The notes under the pieces are model-generated. The model had not been told where the DNA came from, ran no database searches, and saw nothing but the letters and a program-made list of their open reading frames with translations. A stretch of DNA of 64,000 nucleotides, from positions 2,852,001 through 2,916,000 of the forward strand of contig NZ_CP117883.1 of NCBI RefSeq assembly GCF_028736215.1, written 5' to 3'. This DNA comes from Mucilaginibacter sp. KACC 22773 (GTDB lineage Bacteria > Bacteroidota > Bacteroidia > Sphingobacteriales > Sphingobacteriaceae). How positions within the stretch are numbered: position 1 is the first letter of the stretch; each line of letters starts with the position of its first letter. This document shows, one piece after another, positions 35,085-43,276 of this stretch. The translations under genes were made by a program, and so were the position numbers.

Positions 35085-37000
35085 TACGCCACATCCCTCA
35101 AAACAAGGGATGTGGAATATTTATATAAACAAAAACAGATCAGTAGTTCATGCCTGCGTTGTTGATCAGAATATAGCCTGTTAACCTGCATATGGATCAG
35201 GTCCGCCAATAAATTCAGCCTTTTGCCATCCGCCCATGCTGCTGAGCCCTTCGCAAGATTTTCGACCGACTTCAGGAAAGCTGTCTCCGCTACGATGTCC
35301 TTTGTTTTTGGGTCTTCAGCCAGGTGTTCAAGTGCTGCCTCCAGTTCCCTCGCAACCATCCTGTATTTTCGGTCCAGGTCCAGTCGGAAGTTCCTGGTGT
35401 CTCCGAATTCTGAAATAAAGCTTTCTGCCCTTTGCCTGAAAAAATCGGAAATAACAGCGCTTCCCTCGGCGAACCTGGCGGCCATTTGATAGACTAATCT
35501 AAAAACGGCCATGTCAAATCCATTGGGGGCTTCGGGTTTTATCTTTTGGTTTAACCACTGCACCACGAGTTCACTGCCGGTATGGAAACAGTGCTCAACA
35601 TTTTCCATTAATGCTGCACTATATCTTTCGACTTCACGCACGTAGGTGTCCTGCTTCACATCCCGTACAAAACCTTTAACGGACTTATGGCCAATTATTC
35701 GCGAGATTGTTTTGACCATTTCCCCATAATTTGAAATATCAGTGCGGATCCGCAGGCGGATGTGGCTTTCCGGATCATAGTACCGGATAAAGAACCACAG
35801 CTCTATTTTAGCTTTGGCTGCCTGGCTGAGTTTGCCAATAAGTTTTAACAATATCGTATCCGATGTTTCTTCGGCACAGTAGATTTTAAAGTATAGCCAC
35901 TGGCTTCCGGGAGGAAATGACCTGTGCAATGCTTTCCGCTTAGGACTGTTCTGAATGGCAATTCCGTTATAAATGCGGTCAGTTCTGGTAAGCAGTGCAA
36001 CAAATTGTCCGGCCAGTCTGTTTTTTCCGGCAGTCACCGAACGGTCTGGCTCCAGGTATTCAGTGATTAAAATGTTTTGTTGTTCTTTAAGGCAATCCAT
36101 AAAAAACAAAGCTTCCGCATCACAGGATAGATCAAATACCAGCTTCTGGTCGCTCATCCCCATCGATACCAAAGCAGGTATGCCGCGTACCTGGCGCATG
36201 ATGTGCAGTTTACCGATGGATGGTGCGGTGATTAAGCCCGCAATATCTTGATTTTGAAGCCGCCATTTAGCCAGGCTGATGACCATACCCCGGTATTCTA
36301 CCCTTGGGTAAAAATCAAGCCCGGGGAAAATTTGTTCCAGGTTAAATGTCAGGTTGGCCTGCAATCCCTGGTATTGCAGGTCGCATAAAAACCGGAAAAT
36401 AGCCAGTTCATTGTGATTGAAATTATACGCGGTTGGTAACCGGGGTATCACCCTTTTTTTAAGGCTGACCGATTCGAGCAGGATGTCATCGCCCTGGATC
36501 GAAACCTGGAGGTCGTCAAGCCTGATCTGTTGCTGGCCGGTAGGACATGGAAAGGTATTGATATGGATAATATGGTCGTAAACTGGTTTACGCCGGTTAA
36601 TGTTATCTACATGGATGTCAGATAGCTGGTGGATTTCCGCGAATAGGACGTCGGGGTTTGCCATCGCCTCGGCCCGCGCGATTTCCTGGCAAAGCCTATT
36701 TGCTTCCTCGCTGAATACGTTAAAACGACCGGTTAATGCTGTTGCAGTAGCCCCGCCGTTATTTTCAAGGACAAGCTTGTCAGCAGATTTTGTAAATAAC
36801 ATAGAGATCGACGGCGGTAATTTCGAATTTCCCGCAAGATCACCTAACCCGGAAACCTCATCGTCATGAATGATCAGCGGGGCGAAAGGGGTAGAGGACG
36901 GCCGCCGCTGCCAGGTTTTTAGAAATAACTGATGTACCGGCGTCCAGTCAATGCGCTTGGTCGCCTCACCTCGCCCGGGAAATTCTCCAGCTTTCCGCAT
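35081..37000 (-). CDS. 5'-truncated LanB-type lantibiotic dehydratase / thiopeptide-type protein
   Basis: A 639-aa frame that matches the C-terminal two thirds of class I LanB dehydratases. Residues about 17-290 fit the end of the glutamylation domain (for example RLDDLQVSIQGDDILLESVSLKKRVIPR, split here: RLDDLQVSIQG and KKRVIPRLPTAYNFNHN). Residues about 365-635 fit the SpaB_C/elimination domain (GSQWLYFKIYCAEE, LWFFIRYYDPESHIRLRIR). Full LanB proteins are near 1000 aa, so 350-400 N-terminal residues are missing. The first 16 residues are read on the antisense of the mobC fragment, which marks a rearrangement junction near 36950-36990. Enzyme activity is doubtful unless the missing part is supplied elsewhere; some Bacteroidota lanthipeptide loci have split LanB proteins, but this break falls inside a domain. 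Confidence 0.8.
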   Translation of the reverse strand: MRKAGEFPGRGEATKRIDWTPVHQLFLKTWQRRPSSTPFAPLIIHDDEVSGLGDLAGNSKLPPSISMLFTKSADKLVLENNGGATATALTGRFNVFSEEANRLCQEIARAEAMANPDVLFAEIHQLSDIHVDNINRRKPVYDHIIHINTFPCPTGQQQIRLDDLQVSIQGDDILLESVSLKKRVIPRLPTAYNFNHNELAIFRFLCDLQYQGLQANLTFNLEQIFPGLDFYPRVEYRGMVISLAKWRLQNQDIAGLITAPSIGKLHIMRQVRGIPALVSMGMSDQKLVFDLSCDAEALFFMDCLKEQQNILITEYLEPDRSVTAGKNRLAGQFVALLTRTDRIYNGIAIQNSPKRKALHRSFPPGSQWLYFKIYCAEETSDTILLKLIGKLSQAAKAKIELWFFIRYYDPESHIRLRIRTDISNYGEMVKTISRIIGHKSVKGFVRDVKQDTYVREVERYSAALMENVEHCFHTGSELVVQWLNQKIKPEAPNGFDMAVFRLVYQMAARFAEGSAVISDFFRQRAESFISEFGDTRNFRLDLDRKYRMVARELEAALEHLAEDPKTKDIVAETAFLKSVENLAKGSAAWADGKRLNLLADLIHMQVNRLYSDQQRRHELLICFCLYKYSTSLVLRDVAY

Positions 37001-38011
37001 GTGTTGTCCTTTTTAAACCATTCCTATGAGGATATTTTCAACACGATTTTTACCGAACCGGAACTGGTTTCCCTGTTATCGCCTTTCCGGAGCGCCTTCG
37101 AAGCCAAAGCGTTTGACCAGCTGGAAGGCCAGGTAGGTACCCTGAAGATCTTTATCAGCCGGCTGGCTACTAAGGAAACTTACTGGGTGTTTTCCGGTGA
37201 CGATTTCAACATGAAGATCTCCGGTAAGGAAGATCCCGGCATCGTGGTGCTGGCGAATGACCCCAATACCCAGAATATCAATTCGGCCTGTTATTCCATT
37301 GTACTGAATCGCTTAACCAGGCTGATCAACAGCAAAGGCAACCTGCCCTCCGCGCTGATCATCGATGAGGTACCGACACTCTACGTGCACAAAGTCGAAA
37401 ACCTGATCGCAGTGGCCCGTTCCAACAAGCTATGCGTGCTCTTAGGCCTGCAGGAAATACCGCAATTTCAGCAGCAATATGGGAAAGATACGGCCAATAC
37501 CATCACTTCGGTTACCGGTAATGTATTGGCTGGGTCAGTACGCAATAAGGAAACTTTGGAATGGCTGGAACGCATGTTCGGGAAGAATAAGCAAATAGGG
37601 GAGAGCCTGTCGATTGACCGCAATAGGACGTCAACCTCGTTGAATGAAAAACTGGAGTCCCTCATTCCTGCGGGCAAAATGGCTTCCCTCAATACAGGGG
37701 AAATGGTGGGCCTGATCGCGGCAGACGTCCGGGAAAAGTTTACGGGGAAGTTTGAAACATCGGCTGTAAACTGCAAAGTTAATCTTGATCCCAAAGAAAT
37801 TGCCGAAGAAGAAGCAGGTTTCACCGATCTCCCGGTTTACTACGACTTCAAAGGCAGGAAGGACGAAATCCTGCGGCATAATTTCCTGCGCATCAACAGG
37901 GAAGTAGAAACCATGATCGCGAAATTTCGAAAACCGGCAGCGCCACCGGTGATGCCCAAAGCTACAATGAAGGCCCTGGGCAGCAACAAGTTTAATAACG
38001 ATAAATTCTGA
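36932..38011 (+). CDS. mobC: 5'-truncated MobC/TraG-type conjugative coupling ATPase
   Basis: A 359-aa C-terminal part of a VirD4/TraG-like type IV coupling protein of the Bacteroidota MobC type, which would pump relaxase-bound DNA during conjugation. Seen: SAFEAKAFDQLEGQ, YWVFSGDDF, NDPNTQNINSA, Walker B-like ALIIDEVPTLY, GLQEIPQFQQQYG and VTGNVLAGSV. The Walker A half and membrane helices are absent, so it is about half of the usual length and cannot work alone. Its first 10-20 codons are antisense to the truncated LanB gene; the true start is lost and 36932 is only the first available ATG. It heads a run of plus-strand conjugation-linked genes that starts 1 bp after its stop. Confidence 0.82.
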   Translation: MYRRPVNALGRLTSPGKFSSFPHVLSFLNHSYEDIFNTIFTEPELVSLLSPFRSAFEAKAFDQLEGQVGTLKIFISRLATKETYWVFSGDDFNMKISGKEDPGIVVLANDPNTQNINSACYSIVLNRLTRLINSKGNLPSALIIDEVPTLYVHKVENLIAVARSNKLCVLLGLQEIPQFQQQYGKDTANTITSVTGNVLAGSVRNKETLEWLERMFGKNKQIGESLSIDRNRTSTSLNEKLESLIPAGKMASLNTGEMVGLIAADVREKFTGKFETSAVNCKVNLDPKEIAEEEAGFTDLPVYYDFKGRKDEILRHNFLRINREVETMIAKFRKPAAPPVMPKATMKALGSNKFNNDKF

Positions 38012-38012
38012 A

Positions 38013-38459
38013 ATGATGAGTAAGACAGATGAAATGACAGGCACGTTTGTGCTGGTCAATCCCGACCTGGCCCATGATCCGGCAGGCCGCCAAAACCAGG
38101 TTGGCCTGGTCACAGAAGCTGACCTGGACAGTGATGATATCTACGTAAGTTTTGGCAAAAACGGGCAGTCCCGTTACAGCAGCGATGCCTTATTGGTATT
38201 AAAAAGCAATATTTCAGTATACAATGAAATGATGGATAACCGGATGAAGCTTTCCAGCGGGGATTTCAAGACCTTGTTTCGGGTCAATTTGCTGCAGCAA
38301 ACCGACCGTCCGGCCCCCAATCGCGAAGCCCTGCTAATACTAAAAGATCACCCCAATCTACAGCAATTTGCGCTGATTCCGCTAAATGACAAACTGGGCA
38401 TCAACCATGTGGCCACCGTGCATTTGAACCAGCTACGCCCACCGGCCCGGGCGAGGTAA
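38013..38459 (+). CDS. Conjugative-element orphan protein, paralogue A
   Basis: A 148-aa soluble protein of unknown function. It is clearly related to the next gene: both carry LVLVxPxLxHDPAG followed by K/RQN, a SDALxVLKS block and similar spacing (here FVLVNPDLAHDPAGRQNQVG and SSDALLVLKSN). The start overlaps no other gene but lies 1 bp after the mobC stop. The first half looks like a small beta-barrel (alternating DIYVSFG and SRYSSDAL). Tandem paralogues of this kind sit beside ArdC and DUF4099 genes in mobile elements; the role is not known. Confidence 0.65.
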   Translation: MMSKTDEMTGTFVLVNPDLAHDPAGRQNQVGLVTEADLDSDDIYVSFGKNGQSRYSSDALLVLKSNISVYNEMMDNRMKLSSGDFKTLFRVNLLQQTDRPAPNREALLILKDHPNLQQFALIPLNDKLGINHVATVHLNQLRPPARAR

Positions 38460-38492
38460 TCGTTTTCGTTTTTTATCCCAATATCCTTTTTT

Positions 38493-38906
38493 ATGGACAT
38501 TAATACGGAATTAACAGGTGGACTGGTATTGGTTCATCCTGCACTTGAACATGACCCGGCCGGTAAACAAAATACCATAGGTGTTATCCGTTTTGCCGAC
38601 ATGGCTGATGACGGTTTCTATGTGGCATTTTCCGATCATACGACAGCTTTATATGCGTCAGATGCTTTATTCGTCCTGAAATCGGTGGATGAAATTCATC
38701 ACTTGCTCGTAGATCATGGTGATCGGCTGGCATTTCCCGAACTGAAGGCCTTAACCCAACTTGACTTGACTATCCGGTATGGTGATGGTGACAAGTTGCG
38801 CAATGCCCTTCAGTTGGCTGTAAACAACCCGGATATTCAGCCGCTTTGCCTCGATCTTCTCAAGGATGTCATACAACTTCAACAAACAAATGCCCGCAAA
38901 CGATGA
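38493..38906 (+). CDS. Conjugative-element orphan protein, paralogue B
   Basis: A 137-aa homologue of the preceding gene, with LVLVHPALEHDPAGKQNTIG, a FYVAFSDHTTALYASDAL block and a helical C-terminus (LRNALQLAVNNPD). Gene duplication within the operon is the simplest origin. Its stop codon overlaps the start of the M23 peptidase gene (ATGA at 38903-38906), so it is part of the same translational unit. Function unknown. Confidence 0.65.
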   Translation: MDINTELTGGLVLVHPALEHDPAGKQNTIGVIRFADMADDGFYVAFSDHTTALYASDALFVLKSVDEIHHLLVDHGDRLAFPELKALTQLDLTIRYGDGDKLRNALQLAVNNPDIQPLCLDLLKDVIQLQQTNARKR

Positions 38907-39328
38907 ACAGGTTACTGATCGGCATGTTCCTGTGCCTGCCAATGAAACATTGGTCACTTTCCTCTGCCTATGGCTACCGGGTTCACCCCGTGAATGGCTT
39001 GTATAGTTTGCATAATGGGATCGACCTGCGGTCGAACAGCGATACGGTTTTCGCGGTCCTGTCAGGTACTGTCCAGGCTGTAGGTTATGGCCCCGTTTCC
39101 GGCGTCTATATCCGGATCGATCACGGCGATTTCCAAAGCGCCTATGGCCATCTTTCACGGGCTTTTGTCATGCCTCGTGATGCCGTTTCAAAAGGAAATC
39201 CTATTGGAATTACCGGGGCAACCGGGAGGGTAACCGGTGAACATCTGCACTTCAGTATGCAGTTCAGGCACAGGTTGATTGACCCCGCTGCCTTCATGCT
39301 GTCGCTAATAAAATTAAGTAATCAATAA
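38903..39328 (+). CDS. Small M23-family (LytM-like) metallopeptidase
   Basis: A 141-aa protein with the LytM zinc-site motifs HNGIDL (His and Asp ligands, about residues 34-39) and HLHF (about 111-114), preceded by YGYRVHPVNG, as in cell-wall endopeptidases. I chose the ATG at 38903, which overlaps the upstream stop (ATGA); a TTG at 38846 would run 19 codons inside the previous gene. The short N-terminus (MNRLLIGMFLCLP) may serve as a weak export signal. In conjugative elements such enzymes open peptidoglycan for the transfer apparatus; here the apparatus itself is missing, so its present use is unclear. Confidence 0.85.
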   Translation: MNRLLIGMFLCLPMKHWSLSSAYGYRVHPVNGLYSLHNGIDLRSNSDTVFAVLSGTVQAVGYGPVSGVYIRIDHGDFQSAYGHLSRAFVMPRDAVSKGNPIGITGATGRVTGEHLHFSMQFRHRLIDPAAFMLSLIKLSNQ

Positions 39329-39338
39329 ATTTAATCAG

Positions 39339-40526
39339 ATGAGTGAACAATTCAAACCGCTGTCAGCGCAGATCGCTGACAAGATGATTGCTGCCTTAAA
39401 AGCAGGCAATTCGATTTTTCAAAAACCAATGAAGCCTGATGGGAAGGCTGCTTTGGCCATGCCGTACAATCCCACCACGGGGATTAACTACACTGGCCCT
39501 GCCGCGCTTGTCCTGCTCATGAAGGGCAACGAGGATCCGCGATGGATGTCTTACAAACAGGCCTCGTTTAACAAAACACCCGTTGAAAAGGAAGAAAAAG
39601 GCACACTGATCCAGTTCTTCGCCACCAACGAATTAAGGCAAAAGGTCGGTAGCGATCACCAGCCGGAAGTGTCATCCGGGGGCAAGCCGGTGATGGAAAG
39701 GGTCGAACTCGAACAGCCCACCTTAAAAGATGCGTGGTTGTTCAATGCCGCGCAGCTGCGTAATATGCCGGAATTGAATTCAAAGAATGAGGCTTTACCG
39801 GAACCTTTGGAACGGGCTAAGGCGATCATTGACGCGACTGGAGCCTCGTTGGTGTATTCCCAAAGCGATACCTTTTATAACCCGGAATCAGGTAATATTT
39901 CGGTGAAGGATTACCATGATGAATTCGAGTATTTTTCTAAAGTGATGGAGCAAATGCCGCGATGGGCTGCCGCCAATAAAGACGTATATTTTGACCTGCC
40001 GCCGATTGGCGACGACGATGAATGGAGCAGGCGGGAATTAAGGGCAAATATTGCCGCAGTGTTCATCAGCTCGGAATTGAACTTAGGGATGGAACACGAT
40101 GTGTCCAATGACCTCGCCGATGCCTGGGTACGCATACTCACCGAACATCCTTCCGAACTGTTTAACGCTGCCGACGACGCGCAGGTGGTGGTCGATTACC
40201 TGGTGGGTTTTGAGCAAAAGATCGAAATAAAAGAAGAGGTAAGCCAGGAATTGCCTTTACCCTCATTTGGCAAAGGTGATGTGATCGGGTATAACAATAC
40301 CTTGTATGAAGTTGAAAAGGTGCTGGCTAACAAATCCTTAAAACTGATCGATCAATCCACTGGCGCAAAACTCAAAGTTGCCCCGACGGATGGTCTCTAC
40401 GCTTCGCTGTTAAACGTTCGCCAAAATTCACAGGAAGCAGCGTACGATTATAACCAGGACGCCGCGGCTGGTATCGAAATGGCCGGAGATAATGGCCAAT
40501 CGCAAACCTATTCAAGAAAACGATAA
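39339..40526 (+). CDS. ArdC-like antirestriction / ssDNA-binding domain protein
   Basis: A 395-aa protein with the ArdC N-terminal domain pattern: MPYNPTTGINYTGPAAL, then DPRWMSYKQASF, and acidic middle and C-terminal sections. ArdC proteins protect incoming conjugative DNA and often carry a zincin domain with HEXXH; I do not see HEXXH here, so the C-terminal half (about 170-395) is a different or degenerate domain (KGDVIGYNNTLYEVEKVL). It follows the M23 gene by 10 bp and precedes the DUF4099/3945 gene by 2 bp in one operon. The identification rests on the N-terminal motif. Confidence 0.75.
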   Translation: MSEQFKPLSAQIADKMIAALKAGNSIFQKPMKPDGKAALAMPYNPTTGINYTGPAALVLLMKGNEDPRWMSYKQASFNKTPVEKEEKGTLIQFFATNELRQKVGSDHQPEVSSGGKPVMERVELEQPTLKDAWLFNAAQLRNMPELNSKNEALPEPLERAKAIIDATGASLVYSQSDTFYNPESGNISVKDYHDEFEYFSKVMEQMPRWAAANKDVYFDLPPIGDDDEWSRRELRANIAAVFISSELNLGMEHDVSNDLADAWVRILTEHPSELFNAADDAQVVVDYLVGFEQKIEIKEEVSQELPLPSFGKGDVIGYNNTLYEVEKVLANKSLKLIDQSTGAKLKVAPTDGLYASLLNVRQNSQEAAYDYNQDAAAGIEMAGDNGQSQTYSRKR

Positions 40527-40528
40527 CC

Positions 40529-41326
40529 ATGTTTCAGAAAATATTTGAAGAAGAGGAATTGCCGCTGGCAGACCTGCAAAAGATTGGATTGGCCGGGAAT
40601 GGTCACCTGAATTTAAATGAAAAGGATCTGACTGCGCTCCTGTCCGGCAACCGCACCGGCATGCTGCGCCTCGAAAACATCGAGACCGATGGCCTTCGCA
40701 TTCCCGCCCTCGATGCTAAATTATCCCTGCGCCCCAATACCGCCGGAAATTTAGATTTATTGGTACACCCCATTTACCGCGAAGCGGACATCCCTGATTA
40801 CCTCACAGATACCGAGGCCGAAGAGCTCGAACAGGGTGAAATAGCCAATGTCGGTAAGACTATAAACGACCACGGGGTTCAAAAAGAGGTATTGATCGAA
40901 TTTGATCCCGACACCCGGGAGTTTATCATTACAGATACCGAGAAAATCCTCGTGCCGGATATGGTTAACGATGAGTTGTTGACCCTGGACCAGAAGGAGC
41001 GTTACCGCAAGGGTAAGGAAGTTCAGCTACAGGACGGAACCGCTTTCCGGTTCAGTGCTACCAGTGAGGATGCCGTCAGGGCAAATAAGATCGGTTTAAT
41101 CGTATCCGTGGTACTGGATGGCGGGATATCTTACATCCTTTTTAAAGGATTGAATGCACTTTTTAACAAAAAACGCGATGAAAAGGATGCAGCCGACTTA
41201 AGCACCGGCTATCTCAAAGCCAAAATGGATCTGGATGAATTGCAAACTCATAAAGGCCATGACATCAACTCCCGCCCGCCCGGCCAGTATCATCGTGGCT
41301 ATACTTATCCCAGCCCGCGACGCTGA
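40529..41326 (+). CDS. DUF4099/DUF3945-like conjugative-element protein
   Basis: A 265-aa protein resembling the two-domain family found with ArdC and topoisomerase genes on Bacteroidota mobile elements. The first part (LADLQKIGLAGNGHLNLNE, LLSGNRTG) fits DUF4099-like domains, and a later part (LTLDQKERYRKGKEVQLQDG) fits the DUF3945 repeat that normally follows. A hydrophobic segment near residues 190-208 (IGLIVSVVLDGGISYILF) may be a membrane helix. Start 2 bp after ardC; stop overlaps the next start (TGATG). Biochemical role unknown. Confidence 0.7.
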   Translation: MFQKIFEEEELPLADLQKIGLAGNGHLNLNEKDLTALLSGNRTGMLRLENIETDGLRIPALDAKLSLRPNTAGNLDLLVHPIYREADIPDYLTDTEAEELEQGEIANVGKTINDHGVQKEVLIEFDPDTREFIITDTEKILVPDMVNDELLTLDQKERYRKGKEVQLQDGTAFRFSATSEDAVRANKIGLIVSVVLDGGISYILFKGLNALFNKKRDEKDAADLSTGYLKAKMDLDELQTHKGHDINSRPPGQYHRGYTYPSPRR

Positions 41327-41952
41327 TGAGCCCCTTTCCTACCCGCTTCGGCGTTCCGCCAGAGGTGCAATTATTTTTCCGGCCATTTTATCACACTGAC
41401 GCTATTGGCAACCTGGTCTTCAGCTATGGCAATGTAATCGAGCACTTCGGTTTTGCCTTTCATAAGGTCCCGGTAGCCGGTCAGCTATGGATGGCCGGAA
41501 ATTTAAACCTGCACATGGTCAGCGATGTTTTCCTGGCCGGTTCAGCCATGGACGCTATTGCCTTTTTAACCCTCCGCCGAAACTGGCTGAAAAAAGCGGA
41601 TAATATCCTGTTCGTCAGCGTAGGAACGCTGCCGCAGGGCAGTCAGTTGCAGTGGATCCGTAGTAACCTCGGACATAAAAAGCTGCACCTGCTGTTCGAC
41701 AGGGAGTTGTTAGGGAAGATTATCGACCTTAAAATCGCTGCCGGCCTGCACGGGTGGCCCATGGAAGTGACCGTCACAGGTAACCGGGTAACGGTTAATT
41801 TCCGGAATGCACTTTATACCCTCGATACCGGCGGCTTTAGCCTGCATGCATTTGAAAAAGCAGCAGGCTACCGTTTTACTGTACGTACCCACAAATCAAA
41901 TATGGCGGCGACATTTATAGACCACCTGATGACAATGACATTTAACCATTAA
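41326..41952 (+). CDS. Unknown protein with TOPRIM-like pattern
   Basis: A 208-aa soluble protein. The middle part shows DVFLAGSAMDAIAFLTL, then ILFVSVGTLPQG, then LHLLFDRELLGKIIDLKIA, which follows the spacing of a TOPRIM domain (E-G-x-x-D-A, then V-x-x-x-G-T, then D-x-D-x-x-G). However the usual first glutamate is Ser and the second motif reads DRE, so it may be a degenerate, catalytically dead version. Primase- or topoisomerase-like TOPRIM proteins are normal in this kind of element. It overlaps the previous gene by 1 bp. Alternative: a family unrelated to TOPRIM; I am only moderately sure. Confidence 0.5.
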   Translation: MSPFPTRFGVPPEVQLFFRPFYHTDAIGNLVFSYGNVIEHFGFAFHKVPVAGQLWMAGNLNLHMVSDVFLAGSAMDAIAFLTLRRNWLKKADNILFVSVGTLPQGSQLQWIRSNLGHKKLHLLFDRELLGKIIDLKIAAGLHGWPMEVTVTGNRVTVNFRNALYTLDTGGFSLHAFEKAAGYRFTVRTHKSNMAATFIDHLMTMTFNH

Positions 41953-41962
41953 ACTATTAACG

Positions 41963-42435
41963 ATGGATTTTGACGAAATAAAACTACAGCCGGAGCTCAT
42001 CCTGAAGCCTTCCGCACGCTATGCATTTTTACAGGTTATTCCCCTGATTGCGCTGTCGGGATTTTTTTTTGGATAGCATGGAACCTGGTTGCGGCTTTTG
42101 TATGGGTCAGCCTGGCATTAATCCTGATTGCCGCTTACCGCTTCCTGTATATCCGGAGGACCTGCTACCTGATTAGCCCGGAAGTAATCCGGGTGAGTAC
42201 CGGCCTGTTTTTTACCCGGCTGAATAGCCTCGAAATGTACCGCGTCAAAGACTACGTGGTCGTACAACCCTTGATGCTCCGGGTATTCAGCTTGATGAAC
42301 CTGACTTTAAAAACGAAGGACCCGGAAAATAGGCGCCTGACGTTAACCGGCATCCCGGTTTCGGATATTATCAATACGATTCGGGATCATGTGCAGAAAG
42401 CACGGCTGGCTAACCATATTGCGGAGTTAAATTAA
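41963..42435 (+). pseudogene. PH-domain membrane protein, frameshifted at a T9 run
   Basis: Starting from ATG 41963 the frame encodes MDFDEIKLQPELILKPSARY and a hydrophobic helix, then hits TAG at 42074. If the run of nine T at 42062-42070 is read as ten, the frame continues through WIAWNLVAAF and a second helix into RFLYIRRTCYLISPEV and STGLFFTRLNSLEMYRVKDYV to the stop at 42435. That is a two-helix protein with a bacterial PH domain (YdbT/bPH2 type) of about 157 aa. The lesion is a one-base change in a homopolymer: a true mutation, a sequencing error, or slippage-dependent expression. Confidence 0.8.
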
Positions 42436-42501
42436 CCGGAAAATTATTGTCAGTAAATTTTGTTTTTGCTAACTTTTTTAGTAAATCTATGCGTTGAAAT
42501 T

Positions 42502-42732
42502 ATGAAAACTGCCATTTATCTCATCATTACGATTTTCATCTCTACCGGCGCTTTATTAGGCGGTTTGAACATGAAAAACCCTTTACCCGCTTTTTTAATC
42601 GGTTTTGGCATCTGGGCCGTTTTTATCCGGGGATACCTGAAACGCTCCAGGGAAGCTGCTGAAAGACGTGGTAATGAACGGCTTTTCCAGGCTCACATGC
42701 GTGCATTTTACCGTAACCGGCAACGTTATTAA
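42502..42732 (+). CDS. Small two-helix membrane protein
   Basis: A 76-aa protein with two hydrophobic segments (IYLIITIFISTGALLGG and LPAFLIGFGIWAVFI) and a basic cytoplasmic tail (GYLKRSREAAERRG, RAFYRNRQRY). The ATG at 42502 gives a proper start; the longer TTG/ATG-like frame from 42460 adds 14 residues. It lies in the element's operon between the PH-domain gene and an 86-aa gene. No family recognised. Confidence 0.6.
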   Translation: MKTAIYLIITIFISTGALLGGLNMKNPLPAFLIGFGIWAVFIRGYLKRSREAAERRGNERLFQAHMRAFYRNRQRY

Positions 42733-42734
42733 CT

Positions 42735-42995
42735 ATGGGTGAATTGCTGTCTCTACCGGTAACTTTTCAGGATCAGGAAATGGAATTCCAGGCACGGTTT
42801 TATGCTTACGGTTATATCCATCGGATCGAAGTCCGAATCAACGGGTTGGGAGTTATCTTTGAACCTGATGAAGAACGGAACTACCGGGCTTTATTGACGG
42901 CACAACAATTGGAAGCTAACCTGAATACGCTGAATAAAGAGCTGTTGCAGGCCATCGCCCAGCAATTGCAAAGCCTGTCGGGAGGTCTCTTATAA
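42735..42995 (+). CDS. Unknown 86-aa protein
   Basis: A small soluble protein: beta-rich first half (LPVTFQDQEMEFQARFYAYG, IEVRINGLGVIFEPDEE) and a helical second half (LTAQQLEANLNTLNKELLQA). It begins 2 bp after the preceding stop and ends the plus-strand gene run. Its reading frame, composition and spacing indicate a real gene. Function unknown. Confidence 0.6.
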   Translation: MGELLSLPVTFQDQEMEFQARFYAYGYIHRIEVRINGLGVIFEPDEERNYRALLTAQQLEANLNTLNKELLQAIAQQLQSLSGGLL

Positions 42996-43015
42996 AAGTA
43001 AACCGTTTTTGACTA

Positions 43016-43240
43016 TTACATATGCCCGATCTTCTCCCAAAGCTCGGGTGTACAATCTCCAACGATTAATTCGTGCCCTAAGGCGTGCCCTGGCGTAAAA
43101 CCCCCGTTTGGGCTTTTAGGCATTGCGGGGCTGCTGCTGAAATAGTCGTATAAAGCCCTGTCACCGGGTGCCAGGCTTTCCCGGTATTCCCTGTCTTTCT
43201 CAGAAAGGGAAGCTAGGTATTGCTGCTGCTGTCTTTTCAT
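43016..43240 (-). CDS. Unknown 74-aa protein
   Basis: A hydrophilic protein on the minus strand: charged start (MKRQQQQYLASLSEKDREYR), a Pro/Gly-rich middle (SSPAMPKSPNGGFTPGHALG) and a short acidic end. It is convergent with the 86-aa gene and downstream of a decayed gene on its own strand. No motif recognised. Confidence 0.5.
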   Translation of the reverse strand: MKRQQQQYLASLSEKDREYRESLAPGDRALYDYFSSSPAMPKSPNGGFTPGHALGHELIVGDCTPELWEKIGHM

Positions 43241-43276
43241 ATCTTGTTTTTAATCTTCCTGGTATAGATAGGAATG

